Positions 1-8,839 of a stretch of 43,631 bases of DNA are shown piece after piece. The DNA comes from Xenophilus sp. L33 (lineage in GTDB: Bacteria; Pseudomonadota; Gammaproteobacteria; Burkholderiales; Burkholderiaceae_C), in assembly GCF_009765735.1 (NCBI RefSeq), contig NZ_LMUW01000176.1, positions 73,731-117,361 on the forward strand. The letters are read 5' to 3'. The notes under the pieces are model-generated. The model worked only from the letters and a program-made list of their open reading frames with translations. It did no database searches and was not told the DNA's origin. A program made the translations under genes and the position numbers. Within the stretch, counting starts at the first letter, position 1, and every line of letters starts with the position of its first letter.

Positions 1-93
1 GGCGCGCAGCTCCTCGACCAGCGCCAGCATGCCCGCGCGCTGGGCCTGGAAGGCCTCGGAGGCCGGGTGGAGGCGGGATTCGAACGGTGTCAT
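1..93 (-). CDS. Carboxyltransferase (beta) subunit of an acyl-CoA carboxylase, N-terminus only
   Basis: Only the first 31 codons lie in the window; the gene runs leftward off the edge. The peptide starts MTPFESRLHP and continues with SEAF, then GMLALVEELRA. This is the typical opening of methylcrotonyl-CoA or related acyl-CoA carboxylase beta chains (ESR-x-P-x-SEAF ... ML-LV-ELR), the subunit that moves carboxybiotin CO2 to an acyl-CoA. The ATG at 93 is the natural start because it gives this family N-terminus. It diverges from the IclR regulator across a 99-base spacer that holds a palindrome, so the regulator may control it. Which acyl-CoA is carboxylated cannot be told from 31 residues. 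Confidence 0.6.
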   Translation of the reverse strand, partial: MTPFESRLHPASEAFQAQRAGMLALVEELRA

Positions 94-145
94 GCAGGCA
101 TTGCAAATGAGGCAGTTCGCACGGGCAATGACAATCTGCGCGGAT

Positions 146-160
146 GTGCACAATGTGCAC
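146..160. promoter_or_regulatory. Candidate operator: GTGCAC-AAT-GTGCAC inverted repeat
   Basis: Two perfect GTGCAC half-sites are separated by AAT, in the 99-base gap between the divergent carboxyltransferase gene and the IclR gene. IclR-family regulators commonly bind short palindromes between themselves and a divergent target. The symmetry is seen; the role as operator is inferred. Confidence 0.4.
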
Positions 161-192
161 GCCGAGGCATGGGCCTCGGGGAAATCCCTGTG

Positions 193-951
193 ATGAAGAC
201 CTCCGCAAGCCAGGCCGCGAAGGGCGTGCGCGGCGCTCAGAGCATCGACCGCGCGATGCAGTTGCTGCGCCTCATGGCGGCTCGCCATGCCGAAGGCATC
301 GGCCTGGCCGAACTGGTCGAGGCCACCGGCCTGGACCGCACCACCGCCTGGCGCATCGCGCAGTCGCTGGTGCGGTCCGGCATGGCGGCGCGCGACGATG
401 CGACCGGCGTCTATCGCCTGGGCATCGAGGCCATGGCGCTGGGCCTCGCCACGATGCAGCGCGCGCCGCTGCTGGAACGCTCCCTGCCGGTGATGAAGGC
501 GCTGGCGAGGCGTTCCGGCGAGCCGGTCTTTCTGGTGGTGCGCTCGGGCGACTACAGCCAGTGCCTGCACCTCGAAGCGGGTCCGCGGCCGATCAGGAGC
601 TTTGCCGAGACGGTCGGCAGCATGCGGCTGCTCGGCCTGGGCATTCCCAGCTTCGCCTTCCTGGCGCGGATGTCGCCTGCCGAGGTCGACGCGCACTGCG
701 CGCGCCACGAAGCCGAATACCTCGCCGAGCGGCTCACCGTCGCGAAGCTGCAGCGCTGGGTGACGCAGGCCCGCGAACTGGGCTACGCCCAGATCTCGGC
801 CCAGGGCGTCGGCGGCATCGGCATGCGCTTCGCGCTCGGCTCCTGCGGCGAAGCGGCGCTCGGCATCGTCGCGCCGGCCTCGCGCGCGCCGCGATCGCGC
901 GGGCCGATGCTGGCGGGGTTGATGAGGGAGGAGTTGCGGCGGTTGGGGTGA
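193..951 (+). CDS. IclR-family transcriptional regulator
   Basis: A 252-residue protein of normal IclR length. An N-terminal winged helix-turn-helix covers about residues 10-75 (AMQLLRLM, then IGLAELVEATGLDRTTAWR). A C-terminal effector-binding domain follows (PVFLVVRSGD, then a late GGIGMRFALG segment). I take the ATG at 193, because the open frame upstream reads through the palindromic spacer and adds 42 unlike residues. IclR proteins usually sense a small aromatic or aliphatic acid. The likely targets are the divergent carboxylase gene or the convergent acyl-CoA dehydrogenase and itaconate-type operon nearby. It ends 9 bases before the stop of the convergent dehydrogenase gene. Confidence 0.85.
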   Translation: MKTSASQAAKGVRGAQSIDRAMQLLRLMAARHAEGIGLAELVEATGLDRTTAWRIAQSLVRSGMAARDDATGVYRLGIEAMALGLATMQRAPLLERSLPVMKALARRSGEPVFLVVRSGDYSQCLHLEAGPRPIRSFAETVGSMRLLGLGIPSFAFLARMSPAEVDAHCARHEAEYLAERLTVAKLQRWVTQARELGYAQISAQGVGGIGMRFALGSCGEAALGIVAPASRAPRSRGPMLAGLMREELRRLG

Positions 952-960
952 GCAGGCCGC

Positions 961-3309
961 TCACCCCGGCAACCCCAACACCTGCCGCGCCAAGATGTTC
1001 CGCTGGATCTCGTTCGTCCCGCCGTAGATCATGGCCGAGGTCGAGCCGATCAGCGGCGACAGCGCGTTGAAGGCCTGCCCGTCCAGCGTCTGGTCGCCGG
1101 CCACCGCGCCGGCTTCGTCGCTGGCCTCGACCAGCAGCGCGCCGATGCGGTGGTAGGTCTCGCTGGCGAAGATCTTCAAGAGCGACACCGACGGCGGCAG
1201 TGGCTTGCCGGCCTTCACGATGTCGGCGAAGGCGCTGTAGGTGGCGACCAGGTCGGCGACGTCGAGCCGGAGCGCGGTGTAGCGCTGCAGGAACACCGGG
1301 TCGGCGAAGAGCCGGCGCGACTCGGCCAGCCGCGCCAGCTGGCCCAATGCGTACTGCGACTGCTTGGGACTGCCGAGGAAGATCCGCTCGAAGCCGAGCA
1401 GGGCCTTGGCGATGGTCCAGCCGCCGTTCAGCTGGCCGACCAGGTTCTCGGCCGGCACCCGCACGTTGTCGAAGAAGACCTCGCAGAACTCCGGCTCGCC
1501 GGCCAGCGTGTGGATCGGCCGGATCGTGATGCCGGGCGTCGAGAGGTCGCACAGCAGGAAGCTGATCCCCTGCTGCTTCCTGGCGTCGCGGTCGGTGCGC
1601 ACCAGCATGAAGATGTGGTTCGCATCCTGCGCCAGCGTGGTCCAGATCTTCTGGCCGTTGACGATGAAGTGGTCGCCTTCGGCGTCGCGCGCCTGCAGCG
1701 CTTCGGTGCGCAGGCCGGCCAGGTCGGAGCCTGCGTTGGGCTCCGAATAGCCCTGGCACCACACGTGGTCGCCCGCCAGGATGCGCGGCAGGAAACGCTG
1801 CTGCTGCGCCGGCGTGCCGTGCTGGATCAGCAGCGGGCCGATCATCACGATGCCCTGGTCGGGCGCGCGGGCGACGCCGTGCTGCTCCAGCTCCTCGATC
1901 CACGCGATCATCTTGTCGGCCGCCAGGCCCATGCCGCCATGGGCCTGCGGCCATGCCGGCGCGACCCAGCCCTGGGCCGACAGCGTGAGGTACCAGTCGC
2001 GCATCTCGCTCCAGCGCGCGCGATGCGATAGGTAGCGCAGGTGCGCCGGATAGCGCTGCTGCAGGAAGGCCCGCACCATGCGGCGGAACGCCGGCTCGGG
2101 CATCGCGTTCCAGTCGGCGCTGCGGGGGAAGTCGCCGGTCCAGGCGACGTCCTCGGTGGCGCGCGCGGTCTCGGCCAGGGCTGCGTAGCGGCGCTGGTGC
2201 GCGCTGGTGTTGCCGAGCCAGGCGGCCAGCCGCAGGGTGCGCTTGTAGAAGAGACTCAGGTCGCACTCCTGCGTGTAGCCGATGGCGCCGTGCAGCTGCA
2301 CCGCCGAGCGCGACACGCTCAAGGCCGCGGCGCTGCAGCGCGCCTTGGCCCGGCTGGCCTCGGCTTCCAGCCGTTCGATCGGCAGGCCTTCGGGCGCGGT
2401 CGCCAGCGCCAGCACCTCGGCCAGGGTCGCGCGCGCCACCTCGAGCTGGATGAACATGTCGACCGCCCGATGCTGCAGGGCCTGGAAGCTGCCGATCGGC
2501 TGGCCGAACTGGCTGCGGGTGCGCAGGTACGCGAGGGTCTGGTCGAGCATCGCCTGCGCACAGCCGACCAGTTCCGCCGACTGCAGGACCTGGCCGGCGG
2601 CCAGCGCATGGCGCAGCGCCTCGCGCGCCGCGTCGCCCTGGGCCAGCAGGCCGGACGCCGGCACCGCGACACGGTCGAAGCGCAGGTTCGCCGCCTGCTC
2701 GCCGTCGACCAGCGGCAGCAGCTGCTCGTTCACGCCCGGCGTGCCGCGCGGCACCCAGAGCAGCACCGTGTCCTCGTCCTTGCGCGCCGTGACCAGCCAG
2801 CCGGTGGCCGCGGCGCCGGGCAGCGCCATGGTCTTCTCGCCTTGCAGCACGAGGCCGCCTACGTGGCTGGGATCGGCGTCGCAGCCGCAATCGAGCGGCA
2901 CGTCGCTGAGGTCGCCGATGCCTTCCTGCCAGGCCAGCGCGGGCAGGCTACGGCCCTCGACCAGTTCGCCGAGCAGCGCGCGGGCGGGCGCGCCGTCGAT
3001 CCTCGCCAGCAGCAGCGCCGCGAGGCCGGCGATTGCCAGCAGCGGCTCCGGGGCCACATGCTCGCCGGCCGCGCGCAACACCTCGGCGGCGCCGGCCAGG
3101 TCGAAGTCGAGGCCGCCCGCCGATTCGGGGGCCAGCATGCCGGGCCAGCCGAGCGCCACCAGCCGGCCCCAGGCCTCGGTGCGGGCGGCAGCGGCGTTGC
3201 CGGTGCCGCCGGTGTCCTCGGTGAATGCGCGGCAGCGGCGAATGCTGCCGCTGCGCGAGAAATAGTCCAGCGCCGCTTCGCGGATCGCGGCCAGTGATTC
3301 GGTGTCCAT
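961..3309 (-). CDS. Fused tandem acyl-CoA dehydrogenase (two ACAD domains)
   Basis: A 782-residue protein, twice the usual acyl-CoA dehydrogenase length. The N-terminal half (about 1-390) has the C-terminal signatures of a first ACAD unit (RSQFGQPIGSFQALQH, LHGAIGYTQECDL). The second half (about 395-782) begins a new ACAD unit and carries the FAD/substrate motifs GYSEPNAGSDLAG and NGQKIWTT and ends GGTNEIQRNILARQVLGLPG. The product should oxidise an acyl-CoA at C2-C3 using FAD, passing electrons to ETF. Such fusions mimic the two-subunit heterotetrameric FadE enzymes used for bulky CoA esters. The start at 3309 (MDTESLAAIREAALDYF) is chosen because longer reading gives a non-ACAD leader. It diverges from the itaconate-type operon. 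Confidence 0.85.
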   Translation of the reverse strand: MDTESLAAIREAALDYFSRSGSIRRCRAFTEDTGGTGNAAAARTEAWGRLVALGWPGMLAPESAGGLDFDLAGAAEVLRAAGEHVAPEPLLAIAGLAALLLARIDGAPARALLGELVEGRSLPALAWQEGIGDLSDVPLDCGCDADPSHVGGLVLQGEKTMALPGAAATGWLVTARKDEDTVLLWVPRGTPGVNEQLLPLVDGEQAANLRFDRVAVPASGLLAQGDAAREALRHALAAGQVLQSAELVGCAQAMLDQTLAYLRTRSQFGQPIGSFQALQHRAVDMFIQLEVARATLAEVLALATAPEGLPIERLEAEASRAKARCSAAALSVSRSAVQLHGAIGYTQECDLSLFYKRTLRLAAWLGNTSAHQRRYAALAETARATEDVAWTGDFPRSADWNAMPEPAFRRMVRAFLQQRYPAHLRYLSHRARWSEMRDWYLTLSAQGWVAPAWPQAHGGMGLAADKMIAWIEELEQHGVARAPDQGIVMIGPLLIQHGTPAQQQRFLPRILAGDHVWCQGYSEPNAGSDLAGLRTEALQARDAEGDHFIVNGQKIWTTLAQDANHIFMLVRTDRDARKQQGISFLLCDLSTPGITIRPIHTLAGEPEFCEVFFDNVRVPAENLVGQLNGGWTIAKALLGFERIFLGSPKQSQYALGQLARLAESRRLFADPVFLQRYTALRLDVADLVATYSAFADIVKAGKPLPPSVSLLKIFASETYHRIGALLVEASDEAGAVAGDQTLDGQAFNALSPLIGSTSAMIYGGTNEIQRNILARQVLGLPG

Positions 3310-3374
3310 TGCCTGTCCTGCCTCGTTCTTGAGCTGGGGCCAGAGCCTGACAGAAGGCCTGCCGGAGCGGCTTC

Positions 3375-3405
3375 GTGATTGCCGAAGGGGGCGTTCGCGA
3401 ATCAC
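3375..3405. promoter_or_regulatory. Weak inverted repeat GTGATT...AATCAC in divergent promoter region
   Basis: Within the 133-base gap between the fused dehydrogenase (minus) and the citryl-CoA-lyase-like gene (plus) lie GTGATT (3375-3380) and its complement AATCAC (3400-3405). A perfect 8-base palindrome TTCGCGAA sits at 3394-3401. It may be a regulator site for both units, but arms this short can arise by chance. Confidence 0.2.
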
Positions 3406-3442
3406 CGACCCGGCCGCGCGGCGCGGCGATAGATTCGACGCC

Positions 3443-4225
3443 ATGACCAAAGTGAAGAAGTACCTGCACACCGAACTCGGCCACAGCACGCCCGACAAGA
3501 TCACGGTTCGCGGCCGCGACCTGCCCACCGAGATCCTCGGCCACCTGAACCTGGGCGACATGGCCTTCCTCGAGCTCACCGGCCGCACGCCGACGCCGCA
3601 GGAGTCGGTCACCTTCAACGCGATTGTCGTGACGCTGGTCGAGCACGGCATCACGCCGAGCGCGCTGGTCGCGCGGCTGACCTACGCCGGTGCGCCCGAG
3701 GCGCTGCAGGCGGCCGTCGGCGCCGGGCTGTGCGGCCTCGGCAGCGTCTTCGTCGGCAGCACCGAGGGCGCGGCCCGCATGCTGTACGAGGCGATCCCCG
3801 CCGGCACCCGGCCCGAGCGCCCGCTCGACGAGATGGCGCGCGAGATCGTCGCCGCCTACCGCGCCCGCAAGGAGATCGTGCCGGGCCTCGGCCATCCGCT
3901 GCACAAGCCGATCGACCCGCGCACGCCGCGCCTCTTCCAGATCGCGGCCGAAAACGGCCTGTCGAGCCACTACGTCGCGCTGATGCAGGCGGTGCAGGCG
4001 CAGGCCGAGCGGGTGTCGGGCAAGTCGCTGCCGATCAATGCCACGGGCGCCATCGGCGCGATCGCGGCCGAGTTCGGCTTTCCGTGGCGCATCATCCGCG
4101 GCTTCGGCGTGATGGCCCGCGCGATCGGCCTGGTCGGCCACATCCTGGAAGAGATCGACGATCCGATGGGTGTCGAGATCTGGCAGCGCGTCGAGCGCGA
4201 AGCCGGCGGTCCGCGCCCCGAATGA
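3443..4225 (+). CDS. Citryl-CoA lyase-like (short citrate synthase family) protein
   Basis: A 260-residue member of the citrate synthase superfamily that lacks the extra N-terminal region of true citrate synthase (about 430 residues), as in citryl-CoA lyases and the C-terminal part of ATP-citrate lyase. Recognisable blocks are FLELTGRTPTP near residue 43, VEHGITPSAL (His68), GLGHPLHKPIDPR (His151) and NATGAIGAIAAEFGFP. Family members make or break a C-C bond between acetyl-CoA and a keto acid. ATG 3443 is the first family-like start and overlaps nothing. The stop overlaps the next start (ATGA), so it heads the operon. This gene is not, as far as I recall, part of the Pseudomonas itaconate locus and may widen the substrate range. 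Confidence 0.7.
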   Translation: MTKVKKYLHTELGHSTPDKITVRGRDLPTEILGHLNLGDMAFLELTGRTPTPQESVTFNAIVVTLVEHGITPSALVARLTYAGAPEALQAAVGAGLCGLGSVFVGSTEGAARMLYEAIPAGTRPERPLDEMAREIVAAYRARKEIVPGLGHPLHKPIDPRTPRLFQIAAENGLSSHYVALMQAVQAQAERVSGKSLPINATGAIGAIAAEFGFPWRIIRGFGVMARAIGLVGHILEEIDDPMGVEIWQRVEREAGGPRPE

Positions 4226-5088
4226 CGCCCATGACCGACACGCCGGACATCGACCACCTGCGCAGCTGGATCGGCCGCACCGAGACCCGCGACGACGCCA
4301 TGTCGCCGTGGACCGCGAGCGCGCTGGCCGCCACGCTGCGCAACGACGAACGCGCCTGGCAGCCCGGCGACGCCCTGCCGCCGCTCTGGCAGTGGTGCTA
4401 CTTCCTGCCGACCGCGCCGCAGGACCGGCTCGGCCTCGACGGCCATCCGGCGCGCGGCGGCTTCCTGCCGCCGGTGCCGCTGCCGCGCCGCATGTGGGCC
4501 GGCAGCCAGCTCGAATTCTTTGCGCCGCTGCGCCTCGGGCAGGCCGCGCGCGAGACCACCAAGGTGGTCGACGTCAGCCTCAAGCAGGGCAAGGCCGGCG
4601 CGCTGGTCTTCGTCAAGGTCGAGCACACGATCCATGCCGGCGAGACGCTGCTCTTGCGCGACGCGCACGACATCGTCTACCGCGAGGCCGCGCGGCCCGG
4701 CGAGAGCGCGCCGCCGCAGGCGCCGCCCGCCGACGCGCTCTGGACCGTCGAGCATCGGCCCGATGCGCCGCTGCTCTTCCGCTATTCGGCGCTGACCTTC
4801 AACAGCCATCGCATCCACTACGACCATCCCTACGTCACGCAGGTCGAGGGCTACGCCGACCTGGTGGTGCACGGCCCGCTGATCGCCACCCTGCTGCTTG
4901 AAGCGGCGCAGAAGCACAACCCCGGCCTCGGCGTGCGCGCCTACAGCTTCAGGGCGGTGCGCCCGCTGACCTGCAACCGGCTGCTGAAGGTGCGAGGCCA
5001 CGGGCGTCAGGCCGACGGCAGCGTCGCCCTATGGGCCGAGGACGAAGACGGCGCGCTGCTGATGCAGGCGACCGCCAAATTGAACTGA
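4222..5088 (+). CDS. ich: Itaconyl-CoA/mesaconyl-CoA hydratase-like hot-dog dehydratase
   Basis: A 288-residue double hot-dog protein of the FAS1/HTD2-like dehydratase family, which includes mesaconyl-C4-CoA hydratase and itaconyl-CoA hydratase. The N-terminal half has MWAGSQLEFFAPLRLG; the C-terminal half has the hydratase-2 segment FNSHRIHYDHPY followed by VVHGPLIATLLLE. In the itaconate pathway this enzyme hydrates itaconyl-CoA to (S)-citramalyl-CoA. The function is assigned mainly by context: CoA transferase, PrpD-like, acyl-CoA dehydrogenase and CitE-type genes follow, as in the Pseudomonas PA0878-PA0883 region. ATG 4222 overlaps the previous stop; ATG 4231 is a possible alternative start. 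Confidence 0.65.
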   Translation: MTPMTDTPDIDHLRSWIGRTETRDDAMSPWTASALAATLRNDERAWQPGDALPPLWQWCYFLPTAPQDRLGLDGHPARGGFLPPVPLPRRMWAGSQLEFFAPLRLGQAARETTKVVDVSLKQGKAGALVFVKVEHTIHAGETLLLRDAHDIVYREAARPGESAPPQAPPADALWTVEHRPDAPLLFRYSALTFNSHRIHYDHPYVTQVEGYADLVVHGPLIATLLLEAAQKHNPGLGVRAYSFRAVRPLTCNRLLKVRGHGRQADGSVALWAEDEDGALLMQATAKLN

Positions 5089-5099
5089 CCGAGAAACCC

Positions 5100-6260
5100 A
5101 TGATCGATACCGACCGCTGCTTCCCCGACATCCGTGACGCCGTGCGCGACCTTTGCGCCCAGTTCCCCAACGAATACTTCCGCAAGGTCGACGAGGTGCG
5201 CGGCTACCCCGCCGAGTTCGTCGACGCGCTCACCAAGGCGGGCTGGATGGCCGCGCTGATCCCGCAGGAGTACGGCGGCTCGGGCCTCGGGCTCACCGAG
5301 GCCTCGGTGATCATGGAAGAGATCAACCGCGCCGGCGGCAACTCCGGCGCCTGCCACGGCCAGATGTACAACATGGGCACCCTGCTGCGCCACGGCTCCG
5401 ACGTGCAGAAGCGCAAGTACCTGCCGAAGATCGCCAGCGGCGAACTGCGCCTGCAGTCCATGGGCGTGACCGAGCCCAGCACCGGCACCGACACCACCAA
5501 GATCAAGACCACGGCCGTGAAGAAGGGCGACCGCTACGTCATCAACGGCCAGAAGGTCTGGATCTCGCGCATCCAGCATTCGGACCTGATGATCCTGCTG
5601 GCCCGCACCACGCCGCTGGCCGAGGTGAAGAAGAAGTCCGAGGGCATGTCGATCTTCATCGTCGACCTGCGCGAGGCCATCGGCCACGGGCTCACGGTGC
5701 GGCCGATCCTCAACATGGTCAACCACGAGACCAACGAGCTGTTCTTCGAGAACCTGGAGATCCCGGCCGAGAACCTGATCGGCGAGGAAGGGCAGGGCTT
5801 CAAGTACATCCTCGACGGCCTCAATGCCGAGCGCACCCTGATCGCGGCCGAATGCATCGGCGACGGCTACTGGTTCATCGACAAGGTCACGGCCTACACC
5901 AAGGAGCGGGTCGTCTTCGGCCGCCCGATCGGCCAGAACCAGGGCGTGCAGTTCCCGATCGCCGAGGCCTTCATCGAGGTCGAGGCGGCCGACCTGATGC
6001 GCTACGAGGCCTGTCTCCGCTTCGACGCGCGCGAGCCCTGCGGCGCGCAGGCCAACATGGCCAAGTACCTCGCGGCCAAGGCCTCGTGGGAAGCGGCCAA
6101 TGCCTGCCTGCAGTTCCACGGCGGCTTCGGCTTCGCCTGCGAATACGACGTCGAACGCAAGTTCCGCGAGACGCGGCTGTACCAGGTGGCGCCGATCTCC
6201 ACGAACCTCATCCTGAGTTACGTGGCCGAGCACATGCTCGGCCTGCCGAGGAGCTTCTGA
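5100..6260 (+). CDS. Acyl-CoA dehydrogenase of the itaconate-type operon
   Basis: A 386-residue single-domain FAD acyl-CoA dehydrogenase. Motifs in order: PQEYGGSGLGL (about 60-70), the FAD-binding MGVTEPSTGTDTT, NGQKVWISR, GRPIGQNQGVQFP and FHGGFGFACEYDVERKFRE near the C-terminus. It should oxidise an acyl-CoA, with electrons going to ETF. A dehydrogenase occupies the same kind of position in the Pseudomonas itaconate locus (PA0879), where it is not needed for the three core steps, so its substrate remains open. ATG at 5100 gives the shortest family-like N-terminus, 11 bases after the hydratase stop. Confidence 0.8.
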   Translation: MIDTDRCFPDIRDAVRDLCAQFPNEYFRKVDEVRGYPAEFVDALTKAGWMAALIPQEYGGSGLGLTEASVIMEEINRAGGNSGACHGQMYNMGTLLRHGSDVQKRKYLPKIASGELRLQSMGVTEPSTGTDTTKIKTTAVKKGDRYVINGQKVWISRIQHSDLMILLARTTPLAEVKKKSEGMSIFIVDLREAIGHGLTVRPILNMVNHETNELFFENLEIPAENLIGEEGQGFKYILDGLNAERTLIAAECIGDGYWFIDKVTAYTKERVVFGRPIGQNQGVQFPIAEAFIEVEAADLMRYEACLRFDAREPCGAQANMAKYLAAKASWEAANACLQFHGGFGFACEYDVERKFRETRLYQVAPISTNLILSYVAEHMLGLPRSF

Positions 6261-7450
6261 TGAGGCCGCTCGAAGGCATCACCGTCCTCACCCTCGAACA
6301 CGCGATCGCCGCGCCGTTCTGCACCCGGCAGCTGGCCGACCTCGGCGCGCGGGTCATCAAGGTCGAGCGTCCGGGCAGCGGCGACTTCGCCCGGGCCTAC
6401 GACCAGCGGGTGCACGGGCTGGCCTCGCATTTCGTCTGGACCAACCGCAGCAAGGAAAGCCTGACCCTGGACGTCAAGCACCCGCAAGGCGAGCAGATCC
6501 TGCAGCGCCTGGTGGCCGAGGCCGACGTGCTGGTGCAGAACCTCGCGCCCGGCGCCGCGGCGCGGCTGGGCCTGTCCTACGAGGCGCTGGCGCCGAAGCA
6601 TCCGGGCCTGATCGTCTGCGACATCTCCGGCTATGGCGACGATGCCGAAAGGCCCGGCCCCTACCGCGACAAGAAGGCCTACGACCTGCTGATCCAGAGC
6701 GAGTCCGGCTTCCTCTCGGTCACCGGCACCGCCGACGAGATGGCCAAGGCCGGCTGCTCGATCGCCGACATCTCGGCGGGCATGTACGCCTACAGCAACA
6801 TCCTGGCGGCGCTCCTGCAGCGCGGCAAGACCGGCAAGGGCGTGCGCATCGACGTCTCGATGCTCGAGAGCATGGCCGAGTGGATGAGCTTCCCGATGTA
6901 CTACGCCTTCGAGGGCGCGCCGCCGCCGCCGCGCGCGGGCGCGGCGCACGCGACCATCTATCCCTACGGCCCGTTCCCGGCCGGCGACGGCAAGCTGGTG
7001 ATGCTCGGCCTGCAGAACGAACGCGAGTGGCAGGTCTTCTGCGCCAGGGTGCTGGAGCAGCCGGGCCTGGCCACCGATGCGCGCTTCGCCTCCAACACCT
7101 TGCGCACCGCCGCGCGCGAAGCGCTGCGCGAGATCATCGTCGCCGCGTTCGCGCCCTCCACCGCGGCCGGAATCATCGAGCGGCTCGACCAGGCGCAGAT
7201 CGCCAATGCGCAGGTCAACACGATGCAGGACCTGTGGCAGCACCCGCAGCTCGAGGCGCGCGGACGCTGGACCGAGGTCGACACCGGTGCCGGCACGATT
7301 CCCGCGCTCCGGCCGCCCGCCGTGCCGGCCGAATGGCAGCCGCGCATGGATGCGGTGCCCACGCTCGGCCAGCACACCGATGCGATCCTGGCCGGCATCG
7401 GCTACGACACCGCCGCGATCGCCGCCCTCCGCGCCGATGGCGCGGTCTGA
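6260..7450 (+). CDS. ict: Family III (CaiB/BaiF) CoA transferase, probable itaconate CoA transferase
   Basis: A 396-residue class III CoA transferase. It opens with PLEGITVLTLEHAIAAPFCTRQLADLGARV, the usual family start, and has the catalytic Asp142 in KKAYDLLIQSESG, which forms the glutamyl/aspartyl-CoA type intermediate. Enzymes of this family move CoA between dicarboxylates such as succinyl-CoA and itaconate. Assignment to itaconate rests on the neighbouring hydratase, PrpD-like and CitE-like genes. The ATG at 6260 shares one base with the TGA of the dehydrogenase gene, showing translational coupling. Confidence 0.65.
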   Translation: MRPLEGITVLTLEHAIAAPFCTRQLADLGARVIKVERPGSGDFARAYDQRVHGLASHFVWTNRSKESLTLDVKHPQGEQILQRLVAEADVLVQNLAPGAAARLGLSYEALAPKHPGLIVCDISGYGDDAERPGPYRDKKAYDLLIQSESGFLSVTGTADEMAKAGCSIADISAGMYAYSNILAALLQRGKTGKGVRIDVSMLESMAEWMSFPMYYAFEGAPPPPRAGAAHATIYPYGPFPAGDGKLVMLGLQNEREWQVFCARVLEQPGLATDARFASNTLRTAAREALREIIVAAFAPSTAAGIIERLDQAQIANAQVNTMQDLWQHPQLEARGRWTEVDTGAGTIPALRPPAVPAEWQPRMDAVPTLGQHTDAILAGIGYDTAAIAALRADGAV

Positions 7451-7472
7451 CTCCCTGCCGGAAGGAAACCCC

Positions 7473-8834
7473 ATGAACGACCATCCCAGCCAGAGCCTCG
7501 CCACCTTCGCCGCCGAACTGCAGTTCACAGGCATTCCGGATCCGGTGCTGCGACGTGCCGAAGACCTGATGCTCGACTGGCTCGGCTCGGTGCTGGCCGC
7601 GCGATCGGCACGGCCGGTGCAGAGCATCAACCGCTTCGCCGAGGCGATGGGCCCGGCCGAAGGCGCCAGCGAGGTGCTGGTGTCGCGCCGCACCACCTCG
7701 CCGGTGTTCGCCGCGCTGGTCAACGCCGCGGCCTCGCACTACGCGGAGCAGGACGACGTGCACAACGGCTCGGTCTTCCATCCGGCCGCGGTGGTCTTCG
7801 CGCCGGCGCTGGCGACCGCGCAGGCGATCGGCGCCAGCGGCGCGCAGCTGCTGACCGCGGTGGTCGCCGGCTACGAGGTCGGCATCCGGGTCGGCGAGTT
7901 CCTCGGCCGCTCGCACTACCGCACCTTCCACACCACGGCCACCGCCGGCACCTTCGCTGCAGCCGCCTCGGTGGGCCGCCTGCTCGGGCTCACGCCGGCG
8001 CAGATGCTGAACGCCTTCGGTTCGGCCGGCACGCAGTCGGCGGGCGTGTGGGAGTTCCTGCGCGACGCCGCCGATTCGAAGCAATTGCATTGCGCGCATG
8101 CCGCGGCCAGCGGGCTGATGTCGGCCTACCTGGCCCGGGACGGCTTCACCGGTGCCCGCAAGGTCCTGGAAGGCGCGCAAGGCTTGGGCGTGGGTATGTC
8201 GAGCGACGCGGACGCTTCGCGCCTGGTCGACGGCCTCGGCAGCCGCTGGACCCTGGCCGAGACTTCGTTCAAGTACCACGCTGCCTGCCGCCACACCCAT
8301 CCGGCCGCCGACGCGCTGCTGCGGGTGATGAAGGAGCACCGCCTGAAGCACGGCGATGTCGCGCAGGTCGTCACCCACGTGCACCAGGGCGCGATCGACG
8401 TGCTCGGGCGCGTGGTGGTGCCGGCCACGGTGCATCAGGGCAAGTTCTCGATGGGCACCGTGCTCGGCCTGATCGCGGTGCACGGCCGCGCCGACATGAT
8501 CGCGTTCGACAACGACTACCTCGCGCCCGATGTGGCGGCCTTCCGCGACAAGGTCGTGATGGAACTCGACCGCGAGGTCGACAGCGCCTATCCGGCCCGC
8601 TGGATCGGCAAGGTCACGGTCGTCACCACCGACGGCCGGCGCTTCTCCGGCCGGGTCGACGAGCCCAAGGGTGACCCCGGCAACACGCTCGACCGCGCCG
8701 AGATCGAGGACAAGATGAAGCGGCTGGTGCGCTATGGCGACGGCGCCACGCCGCAGGAAGCCGAGGCGCTGTGCGAGCGCATCTGGCGCCTCGCCGATGC
8801 GCCGAAGGTCGGCCGCTGGCTCGAAGCGGCCTGA
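7473..8834 (+). CDS. MmgE/PrpD family protein
   Basis: A 453-residue full-length member of the MmgE/PrpD family, which includes 2-methylcitrate dehydratase and cis-aconitate decarboxylase (IRG1/CAD). Visible blocks are DLMLDWLGSVLAARSARP near residue 28, HYAEQDDVHNGSVFHP around 90, FHTTATAGTFAAAASVGRLLGL around 150 and KYHAACRHTHPAADALL around 270. A strong ribosome site (GAAGGAAA) precedes ATG 7473. A PrpD-like gene also sits in the Pseudomonas itaconate locus (PA0881). The chemistry could be dehydration of a hydroxy-tricarboxylate, or decarboxylation; the sequence alone does not decide. Confidence 0.8.
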   Translation: MNDHPSQSLATFAAELQFTGIPDPVLRRAEDLMLDWLGSVLAARSARPVQSINRFAEAMGPAEGASEVLVSRRTTSPVFAALVNAAASHYAEQDDVHNGSVFHPAAVVFAPALATAQAIGASGAQLLTAVVAGYEVGIRVGEFLGRSHYRTFHTTATAGTFAAAASVGRLLGLTPAQMLNAFGSAGTQSAGVWEFLRDAADSKQLHCAHAAASGLMSAYLARDGFTGARKVLEGAQGLGVGMSSDADASRLVDGLGSRWTLAETSFKYHAACRHTHPAADALLRVMKEHRLKHGDVAQVVTHVHQGAIDVLGRVVVPATVHQGKFSMGTVLGLIAVHGRADMIAFDNDYLAPDVAAFRDKVVMELDREVDSAYPARWIGKVTVVTTDGRRFSGRVDEPKGDPGNTLDRAEIEDKMKRLVRYGDGATPQEAEALCERIWRLADAPKVGRWLEAA

Positions 8835-8839
8835 GCGCC

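Noticed and set aside
734..2890. Very long open frame lying over the fused acyl-CoA dehydrogenase, out of frame with it
   Set aside because: Arg/Ala/Gly-rich translation without any family motif; a typical by-product of high GC content, while the acyl-CoA dehydrogenase frame carries clear motifs throughout.
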